Assembly: GCA_947623455.1 (NCBI GenBank)
Contig: OX392529.1
Coordinates: forward strand, 63,611,686-63,675,685
Source: Mimachlamys varia
Taxonomy: Eukaryota; Mollusca; Bivalvia; Pectinida; Pectinidae
Direction of reading: 5' to 3'
DNA: 64,000 bases
Made by a program: the position numbers and the translations under genes. Positions within the stretch are counted from its first letter, which is position 1; each line of letters opens with the position of its first letter. Below the pieces are notes generated by a model. The model was not told where the DNA came from and did not search any database. It saw nothing but the letters and a program-made list of their open reading frames with translations. Shown here piece after piece: positions 53,011-64,000 of this stretch.

Positions 53011-55638
53011 TCCACACGTGAACCTATGTTACTTGTTTGGCTGTAGGTTATTGTGATCCTATATTACTTGTTTGGCTGTAGGTTATTGTGATCCTATGTT
53101 ACTTGTTTGGCTGTAGATTATTGTGATCATATGTTACTTGTTTGGCTGTAGGTTATTGTGATCCTATGTTACTTGTTTGGCTGTTAGTTATTGTGATCCT
53201 ATGTTACTTGTTTGGCTGTAGGTTATTGTGATCCTATGATGCTTGTTTGGCTGTTGGTTATTGTGAACCTATGTTACTTGTTTGGCTGTAGGTTATTGTG
53301 ATCCTGTGTTACTTGTCTAGCTGTAGGTTATTGTGATTCTATGTTACTTGTTTGGGTGTAGGTTATTGTGATCCTATGTTACTTGTTTAGCTGTTGGTTA
53401 TTGTGATCCTATATTACTTGTTTGGCTGTTGCTTATTGTGATCCTATGTTACTTGTTTGACTGTAGGTTATTGTGATCCTATATTATTTGTTTGGCTGTA
53501 GGTTATTGTGATCCTATATTACTTGTTTGGCTGTTAGTTATTGTGATCCTATATTACTTTTTTGGCTGTAGGTTATTGTGATCCTATGTTACTTGTTTGG
53601 CTGTAGGTTATTGTGATCCTATGTTACTTGTTTGGCTGTTGGTTATTGTAATCATATGTTGCTTGTTTGACTGTAGGTTATTGAGAACCTATGTTACTTG
53701 TTTGGCTGTTAGTTATTGTGATCCTATGTTACTTGTTTGGCTGTAGGTTATTGTAATCCTATGGTACTTGTTTGACTGTAGGTTATTGTGAACCTATGTT
53801 ACTTGTTTGACTGTAGGTTATTGTGATCCTATGTTACTTGTCTAGCTGTAGGTTATTGTGATCCTATGTTACTTGTTTGGCTGTAGGTCATTGTGATCCT
53901 ATGTTACTTGTTTGGCTGTAGGTTATTGTGATCCTATATTACTTTTTTGGCTGTAGGTTATTGTGATCCTATGTTACTTGTTTGGCTGTAGGTTATTGTG
54001 AACCTATGTTACTTGTTTGGCTGTTGGTTATTGTGATCCTATGTTACTTGTTTGGCTGTAGGTTATTGTGAACCTATGTTACTTGTTTGGCTGTAGGTTA
54101 TTGTGAACCTATGTTACTTGTTTGGCTGTAGGTTATTGTGATCCTTTGTTACTTGTTTGGCTGTTAGTTATTGTGATCCTATGTTATTTGTTTGGCTGTT
54201 GGTTATTGTGATCCTATGTTACTTGTTTGGCTGTAGGTTATTGTGAACCTATGTTACTTGTTTGGCTGTAGGTTATTGTGAACCTATGTTACTTGTTTGG
54301 CTGTAGGTTATTGTGATCCTATGTTACTTGTTTGGCTGTAGGTTATTGTGATCCTATGTTACTTGTTTGGCTGTAGGTCATTGTGATCCTATGTTAATTG
54401 TTTGGCTGTAGGTTATTGTGATCCTATGTTAATTAATTTGCTGTAGGTTATTGTGATCCTATGTTACTTGTTTGGCTGTAGGTTATTGTGATCCTATGTT
54501 ACTTGTTTGGCTGTTAGTTATTGTGATCCTATGTTACTTGTTTGGCTGTAGGTTATTGTGATCCTATGTTAATTGTTTGGCTGTAGGTTATTGTGATCCT
54601 ATGTTAATTGTTTGGCTGTAGGTTATTGTGATCCTATATTAATTGTTTGGCTGTAGGTCATTGTGATCCTATGTTACTTGTTCGGCTGTTAGTTATTGTG
54701 ATCCTATGTTACTTGTTTGGCTGTAGGTTATTGTGATCCTATGTTACTTGTTTGGCTGTTAGTTATTGTGATCCTATGTTACTTGTTTGGCTGTAGGTTA
54801 TTGTGATCCTATGTTACTTGTTTGGCTGTAGGTTATTGTGATCCTATGTTACTTGTTCGGCTGTTAGTTATTGTGATCCTATGTTACTTGTTTGGCTGTA
54901 GGTTATTGTGATCCTGTGTTACTTGTTTGGCTGTAGGTTATTGTGATCCTATGTTACTTGTTTGGCTGTATGTCATTGTGATCCTATGACACTTGTTTGG
55001 CTGTAGGTTATTGTGATCCTATGTTACTTGTTTGGCTGTAGGTTATTGTTATCCTATGTTACTTGTTTGGCTGTTAGTTATTGTGATTCATGTTACTTGT
55101 TTGGCTGTTAGTTATTGTGATTCATGTTACTTGTTTGGCTGTTGGTTATTGTGATCCTATGTTTCTTGTTTGGCTGTAGGTTATTGTGATCCTATGTTAC
55201 TTGTTTGACTGTAGGTTATTGTGATCCTATGTTTCTTGTTTGGCTGTTGATTATTGTGATCCTATGTTTCTTGTTTGGCTGTAGGTTATTGTGATCCTAT
55301 GTTACTTGTTTGGCTGTAGGTTATAGTGATCCTATGTTACTTGTTTGGCTGTTAGTTATTGTGATCCTATGTTACTTGTTTGGCTGTAGGTTATTGTGAT
55401 CCTATGTTACTTGTTTGGCTGTAGGTTATTGTGAACTTATGTTACTTATTTGGCTATTGGTTATTGTGATCCTATGTTACTTGTTTGGCTGTAGGTTATT
55501 GTGATCCTATGTTACTTGTTTAGCTGTAGGTTATTTTGATCCTACGTTACTTGTTTGGCTGTAGGTTATTGTGATCCTACGTTACTTGTTTGGCTGTTAG
55601 TTATTGTGATCCTATGTTACTTGTTTGGCTGTAGGTTA

Positions 55639-55845
55639 CTGTAAACGTACGTAATTTGGCGCAATCAAATTTTAGCGCATTTTTAGTGTTTGTCATAATA
55701 GCGCAATGATAAATTCGTGCTTCAGTGAAAATAACTATATAAGCAGTATATTAAAACTCCAATAAGCGTAATCATATTTTAGCGTAAAACTTTCAACGCG
55801 AAAAGCGCTAAAATAAGATTACCGCGAAAATATGTACGTTTACAG
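55639..55845. mobile_element. 207-bp MITE, copy 1
   Basis: Ends CTGTAAACGTAC and GTACGTTTACAG, with imperfect inverted similarity continuing for about 45 bp (both sides reach ATTTTAGCGC). Flanked by TA on both sides. Removing it with one TA restores the 35-bp unit GGTTATTGTAATCC. It carries GTACGTAATTT and the private CCAATAAGCG change. No ORF. TA target and TIR structure suggest a Tc1/mariner-type MITE. Confidence 0.88.
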
Positions 55846-57490
55846 TATTGTAATCCTATGTTACTTGTTTGGCTGTTAGTTATTGTAATCCTATGTTACT
55901 TGTTTGGCTATTGGTTATTGTGATCCTATGTTACTTGTTTGGCTGTAGGTTATTGTGATCCTATGTTACTTGTTTAGCTGTAGGTTATTTTGATCCTACG
56001 TTACTTGTTTGGCTGTAGGTTATTGTGATCCTATATTACTTGTTTGGCTGTTGGTTATTGTGATCCTATGTTACTTGTTTGGCTGTAGGTTATTGTAATC
56101 CTATGTTACTTGTTTGGCTGTAGGTTATTGTGATCCTATGTTACTTGTTTGGCTGTAGGTTATTGTAATCCTATGGTACTTGTTTGGCTGTAGGTTATTG
56201 TAATCCTATGGTACTTGTTTGACTGTAGGTTATTGTGAACCTATGTTACTTGTTTGGCTGTTAGTTATTGTGATCCTATGTTACTTGTTTGGCTGTTGGT
56301 TATTGTAATCCTATGTTACTTGTTTGGCTGTTGATTATTGTGATCCTATGTTTCTTGTTTGGCTGTAGGTTATTGTGATCCTATGTTACTTGTTTGGCTG
56401 TAGGTTATTGTGATCCTATGTTACTTGTTTGGCTGATAGTTATTATGAACCTATGTTACTTGTTTGGCTGTAGGTTATTGTGATCCTATGTTACTTGTTT
56501 GGCTGTAGGTTATTGTGATCCTATGTTACTTGTTTGACTGTAGGTTATTGTGATCCTATGTTACTTGTTCGGTTGTTAGTTATTGTGATCCTATGTTACT
56601 TGTTTGGCTGTAGGTTATTGTGATCCTATGTTACTTGTTTGGCTGTAGATTATTGTGATCCTATGTTACTTGTTAGGCTGTTAGTTATTGTGATCCTATG
56701 TTACTTGTTTGGCTGTAGGTTATTGTGATCCTGTGTTACTTGTTTGGCTGTAGGTTATTGTGATCCTATGTTACTTGTTTGGCTGTATGTCATTGTGATC
56801 CTATGACACTTGTTTGGCTGTAGGTTATTGTGATCCTATGTTACTTGTTTGGCTGTAGGTTATTGTTATCCTATGTTACTTGTTTGGCTGTTAGTTATTG
56901 TGATTCATGTTACTTGTTTGGCTGTTAGTTATTGTGATTCATGTTACTTGTTTGGCTGTTGGTTATTGTGATCCTATGTTTCTTGTTTGGCTGTAGGTTA
57001 TTGTGATCCTATGTTACTTGTTTGGCTGTAGGTTATTGTGATCCTATGTTACTTGTTTGACTGTAGGTTATTGTGATCCTATGTTTCTTGTTTGGCTGTT
57101 GATTATTGTGATCCTATGTTTCTTGTTTGGCTGTAGGTTATTGTGATCCTATGTTACTTGTTTGGCTGTAGGTTATAGTGATCCTATGTTACTTGTTTGG
57201 CTGTTAGTTATTGTGATCCTATGTTACTTGTTTGGCTGTAGGTTATTGTGATCCTATGTTACTTGTTTGGCTGTAGGTTATTGTGAACTTATGTTACTTA
57301 TTTGGCTATTGGTTATTGTGATCCTATGTTACTTGTTTGGCTGTAGGTTATTGTGATCCTATGTTACTTGTTTAGCTGTAGGTTATTTTGATCCTACGTT
57401 ACTTGTTTGGCTGTAGGTTATTGTGATCCTACGTTACTTGTTTGGCTGTTAGTTATTGTGATCCTATGTTACTTGTTTGGCTGTAGGTTA

Positions 57491-57697
57491 CTGTAAACGT
57501 ACTTAATTTGGCGCAATCAAATTTTAGCGCATTTTTAGTGTTTGTCATAATAGCGCAATGATAAATTCGTGCTTCAGTGAAAATAACTATATAAGCAGTA
57601 TATTAAAACTCCAATTAGCGTAATCATATTTTAGCGTAAAACTTTCAACGCGAAAAGCGCTAAAATAAGATTACCGCGAAAATATGTACGTTTACAG
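57491..57697. mobile_element. 207-bp MITE, copy 2
   Basis: Same length, ends, TA flanks and unit position as copy 1, 1,852 bp away. It has GTACTTAATTT near the left end, shared only with copy 4, and CCAATTAGCG. Confidence 0.88.
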
Positions 57698-59972
57698 TAT
57701 TGTAATCCTATGTTACTTGTTTGGCTGTTAGTTATTGTAATCCTATGTTACTTGTTTGGCTATTGGTTATTGTGATCCTATGTTACTTGTTTGGCTGTAG
57801 GTTATTGTGATCCTATGTTACTTGTTTAGCTGTAGGTTATTTTGATCCTACGTTACTTGTTTGGCTGTAGGTTATTGTGATCCTATATTACTTGTTTGGC
57901 TGTTGGTTATTGTGATCCTATGTTACTTGTTTGGCTGTAGGTTATTGTAATCCTATGTTACTTGTTTGGCTGTAGGTTATTGTGATCCTATGTTACTTGT
58001 TTGGCTGTAGGTTATTGTAATCCTATGGTACTTGTTTGGCTGTAGGTTATTGTAATCCTATGGTACTTGTTTGACTGTAGGTTATTGTGAACCTATGTTA
58101 CTTGTTTGGCTGTTAGTTATTGTGATCCTATGTTACTTGTTTGGCTGTTGGTTATTGTAATCCTATGTTACTTGTTTGGCTGTTGATTATTGTGATCCTA
58201 TGTTTCTTGTTTGGCTGTAGGTTATTGTGATCCTATGTTACTTGTTTGGCTGTAGGTTATTGTGATCCTATGTTACTTGTTTGGCTGTTAGTTATTGTGA
58301 ACCTATGTTACTTGTTTGGCTGTTGGTTATTGTGATCCTATGTTACTTGTTTGGCTGTAGGTTATTGTGAACCTATGTTACTTGTTTGGCTGTAGGTTAT
58401 TGTGAACCTATGTTACTTGTTTGGCTGTAGGTTATTGTGATCCTTTGTTACTTGTTTGGCTGTTAGTTATTGTGATCCTATGTTATTTGTTTGGCTGTTG
58501 GTTATTGTGATCCTATGTTACTTGTTTGGCTGTAGGTTATTGTGAACCTATGTTACTTGTTTGGCTGTAGGTTATTGTGAACCTATGTTACTTGTTTGGC
58601 TGTAGGTTATTGTGATCCTATGTTACTTGTTTGGCTGTAGGTTATTGTGATCCTATGTTACTTGTTTGGCTGTAGGTCATTGTGATCCTATGTTAATTGT
58701 TTGGCTGTAGGTTATTGTGATCCTATGTTAATTAATTTGCTGTAGGTTATTGTGATCCTATGTTACTGGTTTGGCTGTAGGTTATTGTGATCCTATGTTA
58801 CTTGTTTGGCTGTTAGTTATTGTGATCCTATGTTACTTGTTTGGCTGTAGGTTATTGTGATCCTATGTTAATTGTTTGGCTGTAGGTTATTGTGATCCTA
58901 TGTTAATTGTTTGGCTGTAGGTTATTGTGATCCTATATTAATTGTTTGGCTGTAGGTCATTGTGATCCTATGTTACTTGTTCGGCTGTTAGTTATTGTGA
59001 TCCTATGTTACTTGTTTGGCTGTAGGTTATTGTGATCCTATGTTACTTGTTTGGCTGTTAGTTATTGTGATCCTATGTTACTTGTTTGGCTGTAGGTTAT
59101 TGTGATCCTATGTTACTTGTTTGGCTGTAGGTTATTGTGATCCTATGTTACTTGTTCGGCTGTTAGTTATTGTGATCCTATGTTACTTGTTTGGCTGTAG
59201 GTTATTGTGATCCTGTGTTACTTGTTTGGCTGTAGGTTATTGTGATCCTATGTTACTTGTTTGGCTGTATGTCATTGTGATCCTATGACACTTGTTTGGC
59301 TGTAGGTTATTGTGATCCTATGTTACTTGTTTGGCTGTAGGTTATTGTTATCCTATGTTACTTGTTTGGCTGTTAGTTATTGTGATTCATGTTACTTGTT
59401 TGGCTGTTAGTTATTGTGGTTCATGTTACTTGTTTGGCTGTTGGTTATTGTGATCCTATGTTTCTTGTTTGGCTGTAGGTTATTGTGATCCTATGTTACT
59501 TGTTTGGCTGTAGGTTATTGTGATCCTATGTTACTTGTTTGACTGTAGGTTATTGTGATCCTATGTTTCTTGTTTGGCTGTTGATTATTGTGATCCTATG
59601 TTTCTTGTTTGGCTGTAGGTTATTGTGATCCTATGTTACTTGTTTGGCTGTAGGTTATAGTGATCCTATGTTACTTGTTTGGCTGTTAGTTATTGTGATC
59701 CTATGTTACTTGTTTGGCTGTAGGTTATTGTGATCCTATGTTACTTGTTTGGCTGTAGGTTATTGTGAACTTATGTTACTTATTTGGCTATTGGTTATTG
59801 TGATCCTATGTTACTTGTTTGGCTGTAGGTTATTGTGATCCTATGTTACTTGTTTAGCTGTAGGTTATTTTGATCCTACGTTACTTGTTTGGCTGTAGGT
59901 TATTGTGATCCTACGTTACTTGTTTGGCTGTTAGTTATTGTGATCCTATGTTACTTGTTTGGCTGTAGGTTA

Positions 59973-60179
59973 CTGTAAACGTACGTAATTTGGCGCAATC
60001 AAATTTTAGCGCATTTTTAGTGTTTGTCATAATAGCGCAATGATAAATTCGTGCTTCAGTGAAAATAACTATATAAGCAGTATATTAAAACTCCAATTAG
60101 CGTAATCATATTTTAGCGTAAAACTTTCAACGCGAAAAGCGCTAAAATAAGATTACCGCGAAAATATGTACGTTTACAG
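59973..60179. mobile_element. 207-bp MITE, copy 3
   Basis: Same insertion as copies 1, 2 and 4. It has GTACGTAATTT like copy 1 and CCAATTAGCG like copies 2 and 4. It lies 4,334 bp from copy 1, the higher-order period. Confidence 0.88.
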
Positions 60180-61824
60180 TATTGTAATCCTATGTTACTT
60201 GTTTGGCTGTTAGTTATTGTAATCCTATGTTACTTGTTTGGCTATTGGTTATTGTGATCCTATGTTACTTGTTTGGCTGTAGGTTATTGTGATCCTATGT
60301 TACTTGTTTAGCTGTAGGTTATTTTGATCCTACGTTACTTGTTTGGCTGTAGGTTATTGTGATCCTATATTACTTGTTTGGCTGTTGGTTATTGTGATCC
60401 TATGTTACTTGTTTGGCTGTAGGTTATTGTAATCCTATGTTACTTGTTTGGCTGTAGGTTATTGTGATCCTATGTTACTTGTTTGGCTGTAGGTTATTGT
60501 AATCCTATGGTACTTGTTTGGCTGTAGGTTATTGTAATCCTATGGTACTTGTTTGACTGTAGGTTATTGTGAACCTATGTTACTTGTTTGGCTGTTAGTT
60601 ATTGTGATCCTATGTTACTTGTTTGGCTGTTGGTTATTGTAATCCTATGTTACTTGTTTGGCTGTTGATTATTGTGATCCTATGTTTCTTGTTTGGCTGT
60701 AGGTTATTGTGATCCTATGTTACTTGTTTGGCTGTAGGTTATTGTGATCCTATGTTACTTGTTTGGCTGTTAGTTATTATGAACCTATGTTACTTGTTTG
60801 GCTGTAGGTTATTGTGATCCTATGTTACTTGTTTGGCTGTAGGTTATTGTGATCCTATGTTACTTGTTTGACTGTAGGTTATTGTGATCCTATGTTACTT
60901 GTTCGGCTGTTAGTTATTGTGATCCTATGTTACTTGTTTGGCTGTAGGTTATTGTGATCCTATGTTACTTGTTTGGCTGTAGATTATTGTGATCCTATGT
61001 TACTTGTTCGGCTGTTAGTTATTGTGATCCTATGTTACTTGTTTGGCTGTAGGTTATTGTGATCCTGTGTTACTTGTTTGGCTGTAGGTTATTGTGATCC
61101 TATGTTACTTGTTTGGCTGTATGTCATTGTGATCCTATGACACTTGTTTGGCTGTAGGTTATTGTGATCCTATGTTACTTGTTTGGCTGTAGGTTATTGT
61201 TATCCTATGTTACTTGTTTGGCTGTTAGTTATTGTGATTCATGTTACTTGTTTGGCTGTTAGTTATTGTGATTCATGTTACTTGTTTGGCTGTTGGTTAT
61301 TGTGATCCTATGTTTCTTGTTTGGCTGTAGGTTATTGTGATCCTATGTTACTTGTTTGGCTGTAGGTTATTGTGATCCTATGTTACTTGTTTGACTGTAG
61401 GTTATTGTGATCCTATGTTTCTTGTTTGGCTGTTGATTATTGTGATCCTATGTTTCTTGTTTGGCTGTAGGTTATTGTGATCCTATGTTACTTGTTTGGC
61501 TGTAGGTTATAGTGATCCTATGTTACTTGTTTGGCTGTTAGTTATTGTGATCCTATGTTACTTGTTTGGCTGTAGGTTATTGTGATCCTATGTTACTTGT
61601 TTGGCTGTAGGTTATTGTGAACTTATGTTACTTATTTGGCTATTGGTTATTGTGATCCTATGTTACTTGTTTGGCTGTAGGTTATTGTGATCCTATGTTA
61701 CTTGTTTAGCTGTAGGTTATTTTGATCCTACGTTACTTGTTTGGCTGTAGGTTATTGTGATCCTACGTTACTTGTTTGGCTGTTAGTTATTGTGATCCTA
61801 TGTTACTTGTTTGGCTGTAGGTTA

Positions 61825-62031
61825 CTGTAAACGTACTTAATTTGGCGCAATCAAATTTTAGCGCATTTTTAGTGTTTGTCATAATAGCGCAATGATAAAT
61901 TCGTGCTTCAGTGAAAATAACTATATAAGCAGTATATTAAAACTCCAATTAGCGTAATCATATTTTAGCGTAAAACTTTCAACGCGAAAAGCGCTAAAAT
62001 AAGATTACCGCGAAAATATGTACGTTTACAG
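61825..62031. mobile_element. 207-bp MITE, copy 4
   Basis: Same insertion with GTACTTAATTT as in copy 2. It lies 1,852 bp after copy 3 and 4,334 bp after copy 2. The left end of the following array repeats the TATTGTAATCC junction seen at all four copies. Confidence 0.88.
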
Positions 62032-63450
62032 TATTGTAATCCTATGTTACTTGTTTGGCTGTTAGTTATTGTAATCCTATGTTACTTGTTTGGCTATTGG
62101 TTATTGTGATCCTATGTTACTTGTTTGGCTGTAGGTTATTGTGATCCTATGTTACTTGTTTAGCTGTAGGTTATTTTGATCCTACGTTACTTGTTTGGCT
62201 GTAGGTTATTGTGATCCTATATTACTTGTTTGGCTGTTGGTTATTGTGATCCTATGTTACTTGTTTGGCTGTAGGTTATTGTAATCCTATGTTACTTGTT
62301 TGGCTGTAGGTTATTGTGATCCTATGTTACTTGTTTGGCTGTAGGTTATTGTAATCCTATGGTACTTGTTTGGCTGTAGGTTATTGTAATCCTATGGTAC
62401 TTGTTTGACTGTAGGTTATTGTGAACCTATGTTACTTGTTTGGCTGTTAGTTATTGTGATCCTATGTTACTTGTTTGGCTGTTGGTTATTGTAATCCTAT
62501 GTTACTTGTTTGGCTGTTGATTATTGTGGCCTATGTTTCTTGTTTGGCTGTAGGTTATTGTGATCCTATGTTACTTGTTTGGCTGTAGGTTATTGTGATC
62601 CTATGTTACTTGTTTGGCTGTTAGTTATTATGAACCTATGTTACTTGTTTGGCTGTAGGTTATTGTGATCCTATGTTACTTGTTTGGCTGTAGGTTATTG
62701 TGATCCTATGTTACTTGTTTGACTGTAGGTTATTGTGATCCTATGTTACTTGTTTGGCTGTAGGTTATTATGAACCTATGTTACTTGTTTGACTGTAGGT
62801 TATTATGATCCTATGTTACTTGTTTGGCTGTAGGTTATTGTGATCCTATGTTACTTGTTTGACTGTTAGTTATTGTGATCCTATGTTACTTGTTTGGCTG
62901 TAGGTTATTGTGAACCTATGTTACTTGTTTGGCTGTAGGTTATTGTGATCCTATGTTACTTGTTTGGCTGTAGGTTATTGTGATCCTATGTTACTTGTTT
63001 TGCTGTAGGTTATTGTGATCCTATATTACTTGTTTGGCTGTAGGTTATTGTGAACCTATGTTACTTGTTTGGCTGTAGGTTATTGTGATCCTATGTTACT
63101 TGTTTGGCTGTAGGTTATTGTGATCCTATGTTACTTGTTTGACTGTAGGTTATTGTGAACCTATGTTACTTGTTTGACTGTAGGTTATTGTGATCCTATG
63201 TTACTTGTTTGGCTGTAGGTTATTGTGATCCTATGTTACTTGTTTGGCTGTAGGTTATCGTGATCCTATGTTACTTGTTTGGCTGCAGGTTATTGTGAAC
63301 CTATGTTACTTGTTTGGCTGTAGGTTATTGTGATCCTATGTTTCTTGTTTGGCTGTAGGTTATTGTGATCCTATGTTTCTTGTTTGGCTGTTAGTTATTG
63401 TGATCCTATGTTACTTGTTTGACTGTAGGTTACTGTGAACCTATGTTACT

Positions 63451-64000
63451 TATTTGGTGGACTGTATATCACGTATACATGTCAGAGGTTATATTAGGAA
63501 ACTGGGGATACTTTCAGAGATAAATGGAGAGGTAACCCGAGCCACGTATTTTGTATGGTCACATATTTAAATCTGCCTTGCATCTTTTCATTGGATCACT
63601 TTAAGTAGGCAATTTAGTGTTGTTTTTCTATCAATGTCTATTGTGACGTCATCAATTTAAAATTGTTTTGCTATCAATTTCTATTGTCAATAACAATGTG
63701 TGTAATAAGACCATAAAATTGCTAAAATGTTACCGAAATGAAAGCTACTGATTCCTGTGGGAAGAACAGCGTATTATTGGTTGGAAGGCCGAACCAACCC
63801 ATCTAACTGTTAAATGTCTATAAACCATGTTTGAATGAATGTGTGGGCGCATTAAAAGCTTATGAAATTAAACCCAAACATTATAGACAGAAATGTTATA
63901 ACTTAGAGGAACGTTATATTGAAAAGTTATACCGATATTTGAAATTTATACTTTAAAGCTTGTTCCGTATAGCAAACGCTAACGAACAATTATAATAAAG
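63451..64000. other. Unique AT-rich DNA to window end
   Basis: No ORF of note. A short imperfect direct duplication (TTTTTCTATCAATGTCTATTGT at 63622 and TTTTGCTATCAATTTCTATTGT near 63665) surrounds the octamer TGACGTCA at 63644-63651. Otherwise I see nothing in it. Confidence 0.5.
63644..63651. promoter_or_regulatory. Perfect CRE-like palindrome
   Basis: TGACGTCA within TTGTGACGTCATCAA. This is the second full CRE octamer in the window. A regulatory role is possible but not supported by a nearby gene. Confidence 0.25.

Larger units (their letters stand above)
54000..62640. repeat. About 4.3-kb higher-order repeat, two copies, in the 35-bp array
   Basis: Marker variants are repeated 4,299 bp apart on the left side (AATTAATTTG at 54431 and 58730; ATCCTTTGTT at 54141 and 58440). 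They are 4,334 bp apart on the right side (MITE copies 1 and 3, and 2 and 4). The 35-bp difference is one unit gained in the second copy (near 59480). Inside each copy is a second-level duplication of 1,852 bp carrying one MITE per half. Confidence 0.85.
53011..63450. repeat. 35-bp satellite array, about 290 units, with embedded MITE copies
   Basis: TTACTTGTTTGGCTGTAGGT plus TATTGTGATCCTATG repeats every 35 bases (CTGTAGG at 53041 and 53076). Dialects are CTGTAGG/CTGTTAG/CTGTTGG, GTGATCC/GTGAACC/GTAATCC, and TTACTTG/TTTCTTG/TTAATTG. It abuts the 30-bp array with only a few hybrid bases (about 53000-53011). Stops occur in all frames. Four identical-position 207-bp insertions interrupt it. Confidence 0.97.

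Overview
This is a eukaryotic, AT-rich, gene-poor window. There are no bacterial-style operons, ribosome binding sites or tightly packed ORFs. Instead it holds long minisatellite and satellite arrays, foldback elements, TA-targeting inverted-repeat transposons, and a few short open stretches bounded by GT/AG splice-like signals. The general look (many unrelated tandem repeats, MITE-like foldback elements rich in TTTTAGCGC, moderate AT richness) fits an invertebrate and perhaps a mollusc. That placement is an inference; no conserved gene in the window settles it.

Layout: 1-188, 13-bp array. 189-1128, unique. 1129-1826, 62-bp array. 1827-3282, unique, with a TATA-box candidate (2040-2047) and an unrecognised 121-codon ORF (2691-3056). 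3283-6150, 29-bp array grading into a 26-bp array. 6151-7000, unique. 7001-23772, a 46-bp satellite of about 365 units with multi-kilobase higher-order copies. 23773-28934, 32-bp array. 28935-30784, unique, with a candidate 103-nt exon and a 192-bp foldback element. 30785-31798, 40-bp array. 31799-33866, unique. 33867-37912, 48-bp array. 37949-38568, 28-bp array. 38569-40592, unique, with a poly(A) signal, a foldback element and a candidate 216-nt minus-strand exon. 40593-46110, a 31-bp array split by a 2,745-bp TIR transposon (40746-43490). 46111-47675, unique. 47676-53010, 30-bp array. 53011-63450, a 35-bp array carrying four copies of a 207-bp MITE. 63451-64000, unique.

Tandem repeats make up roughly three quarters of the window, in eleven families with different unit sequences. 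Several families show nested higher-order duplication. The two mobile insertions give relative dates. The 2.7-kb element entered the 31-bp array after that array existed: removing the element and one TA restores an intact unit. The 207-bp MITE inserted once into a 35-bp unit and was then copied to four positions by array amplification.

Most long open frames here (the 48-bp and 30-bp arrays) exist because the repeat period is a multiple of three and the unit lacks a stop. I do not treat them as proven genes. The best protein-coding candidates are the minus-strand block 40183-40398, the block 29617-29719 and the ORF 2691-3056. None is recognised as a known family. No rRNA, tRNA or CRISPR was seen.
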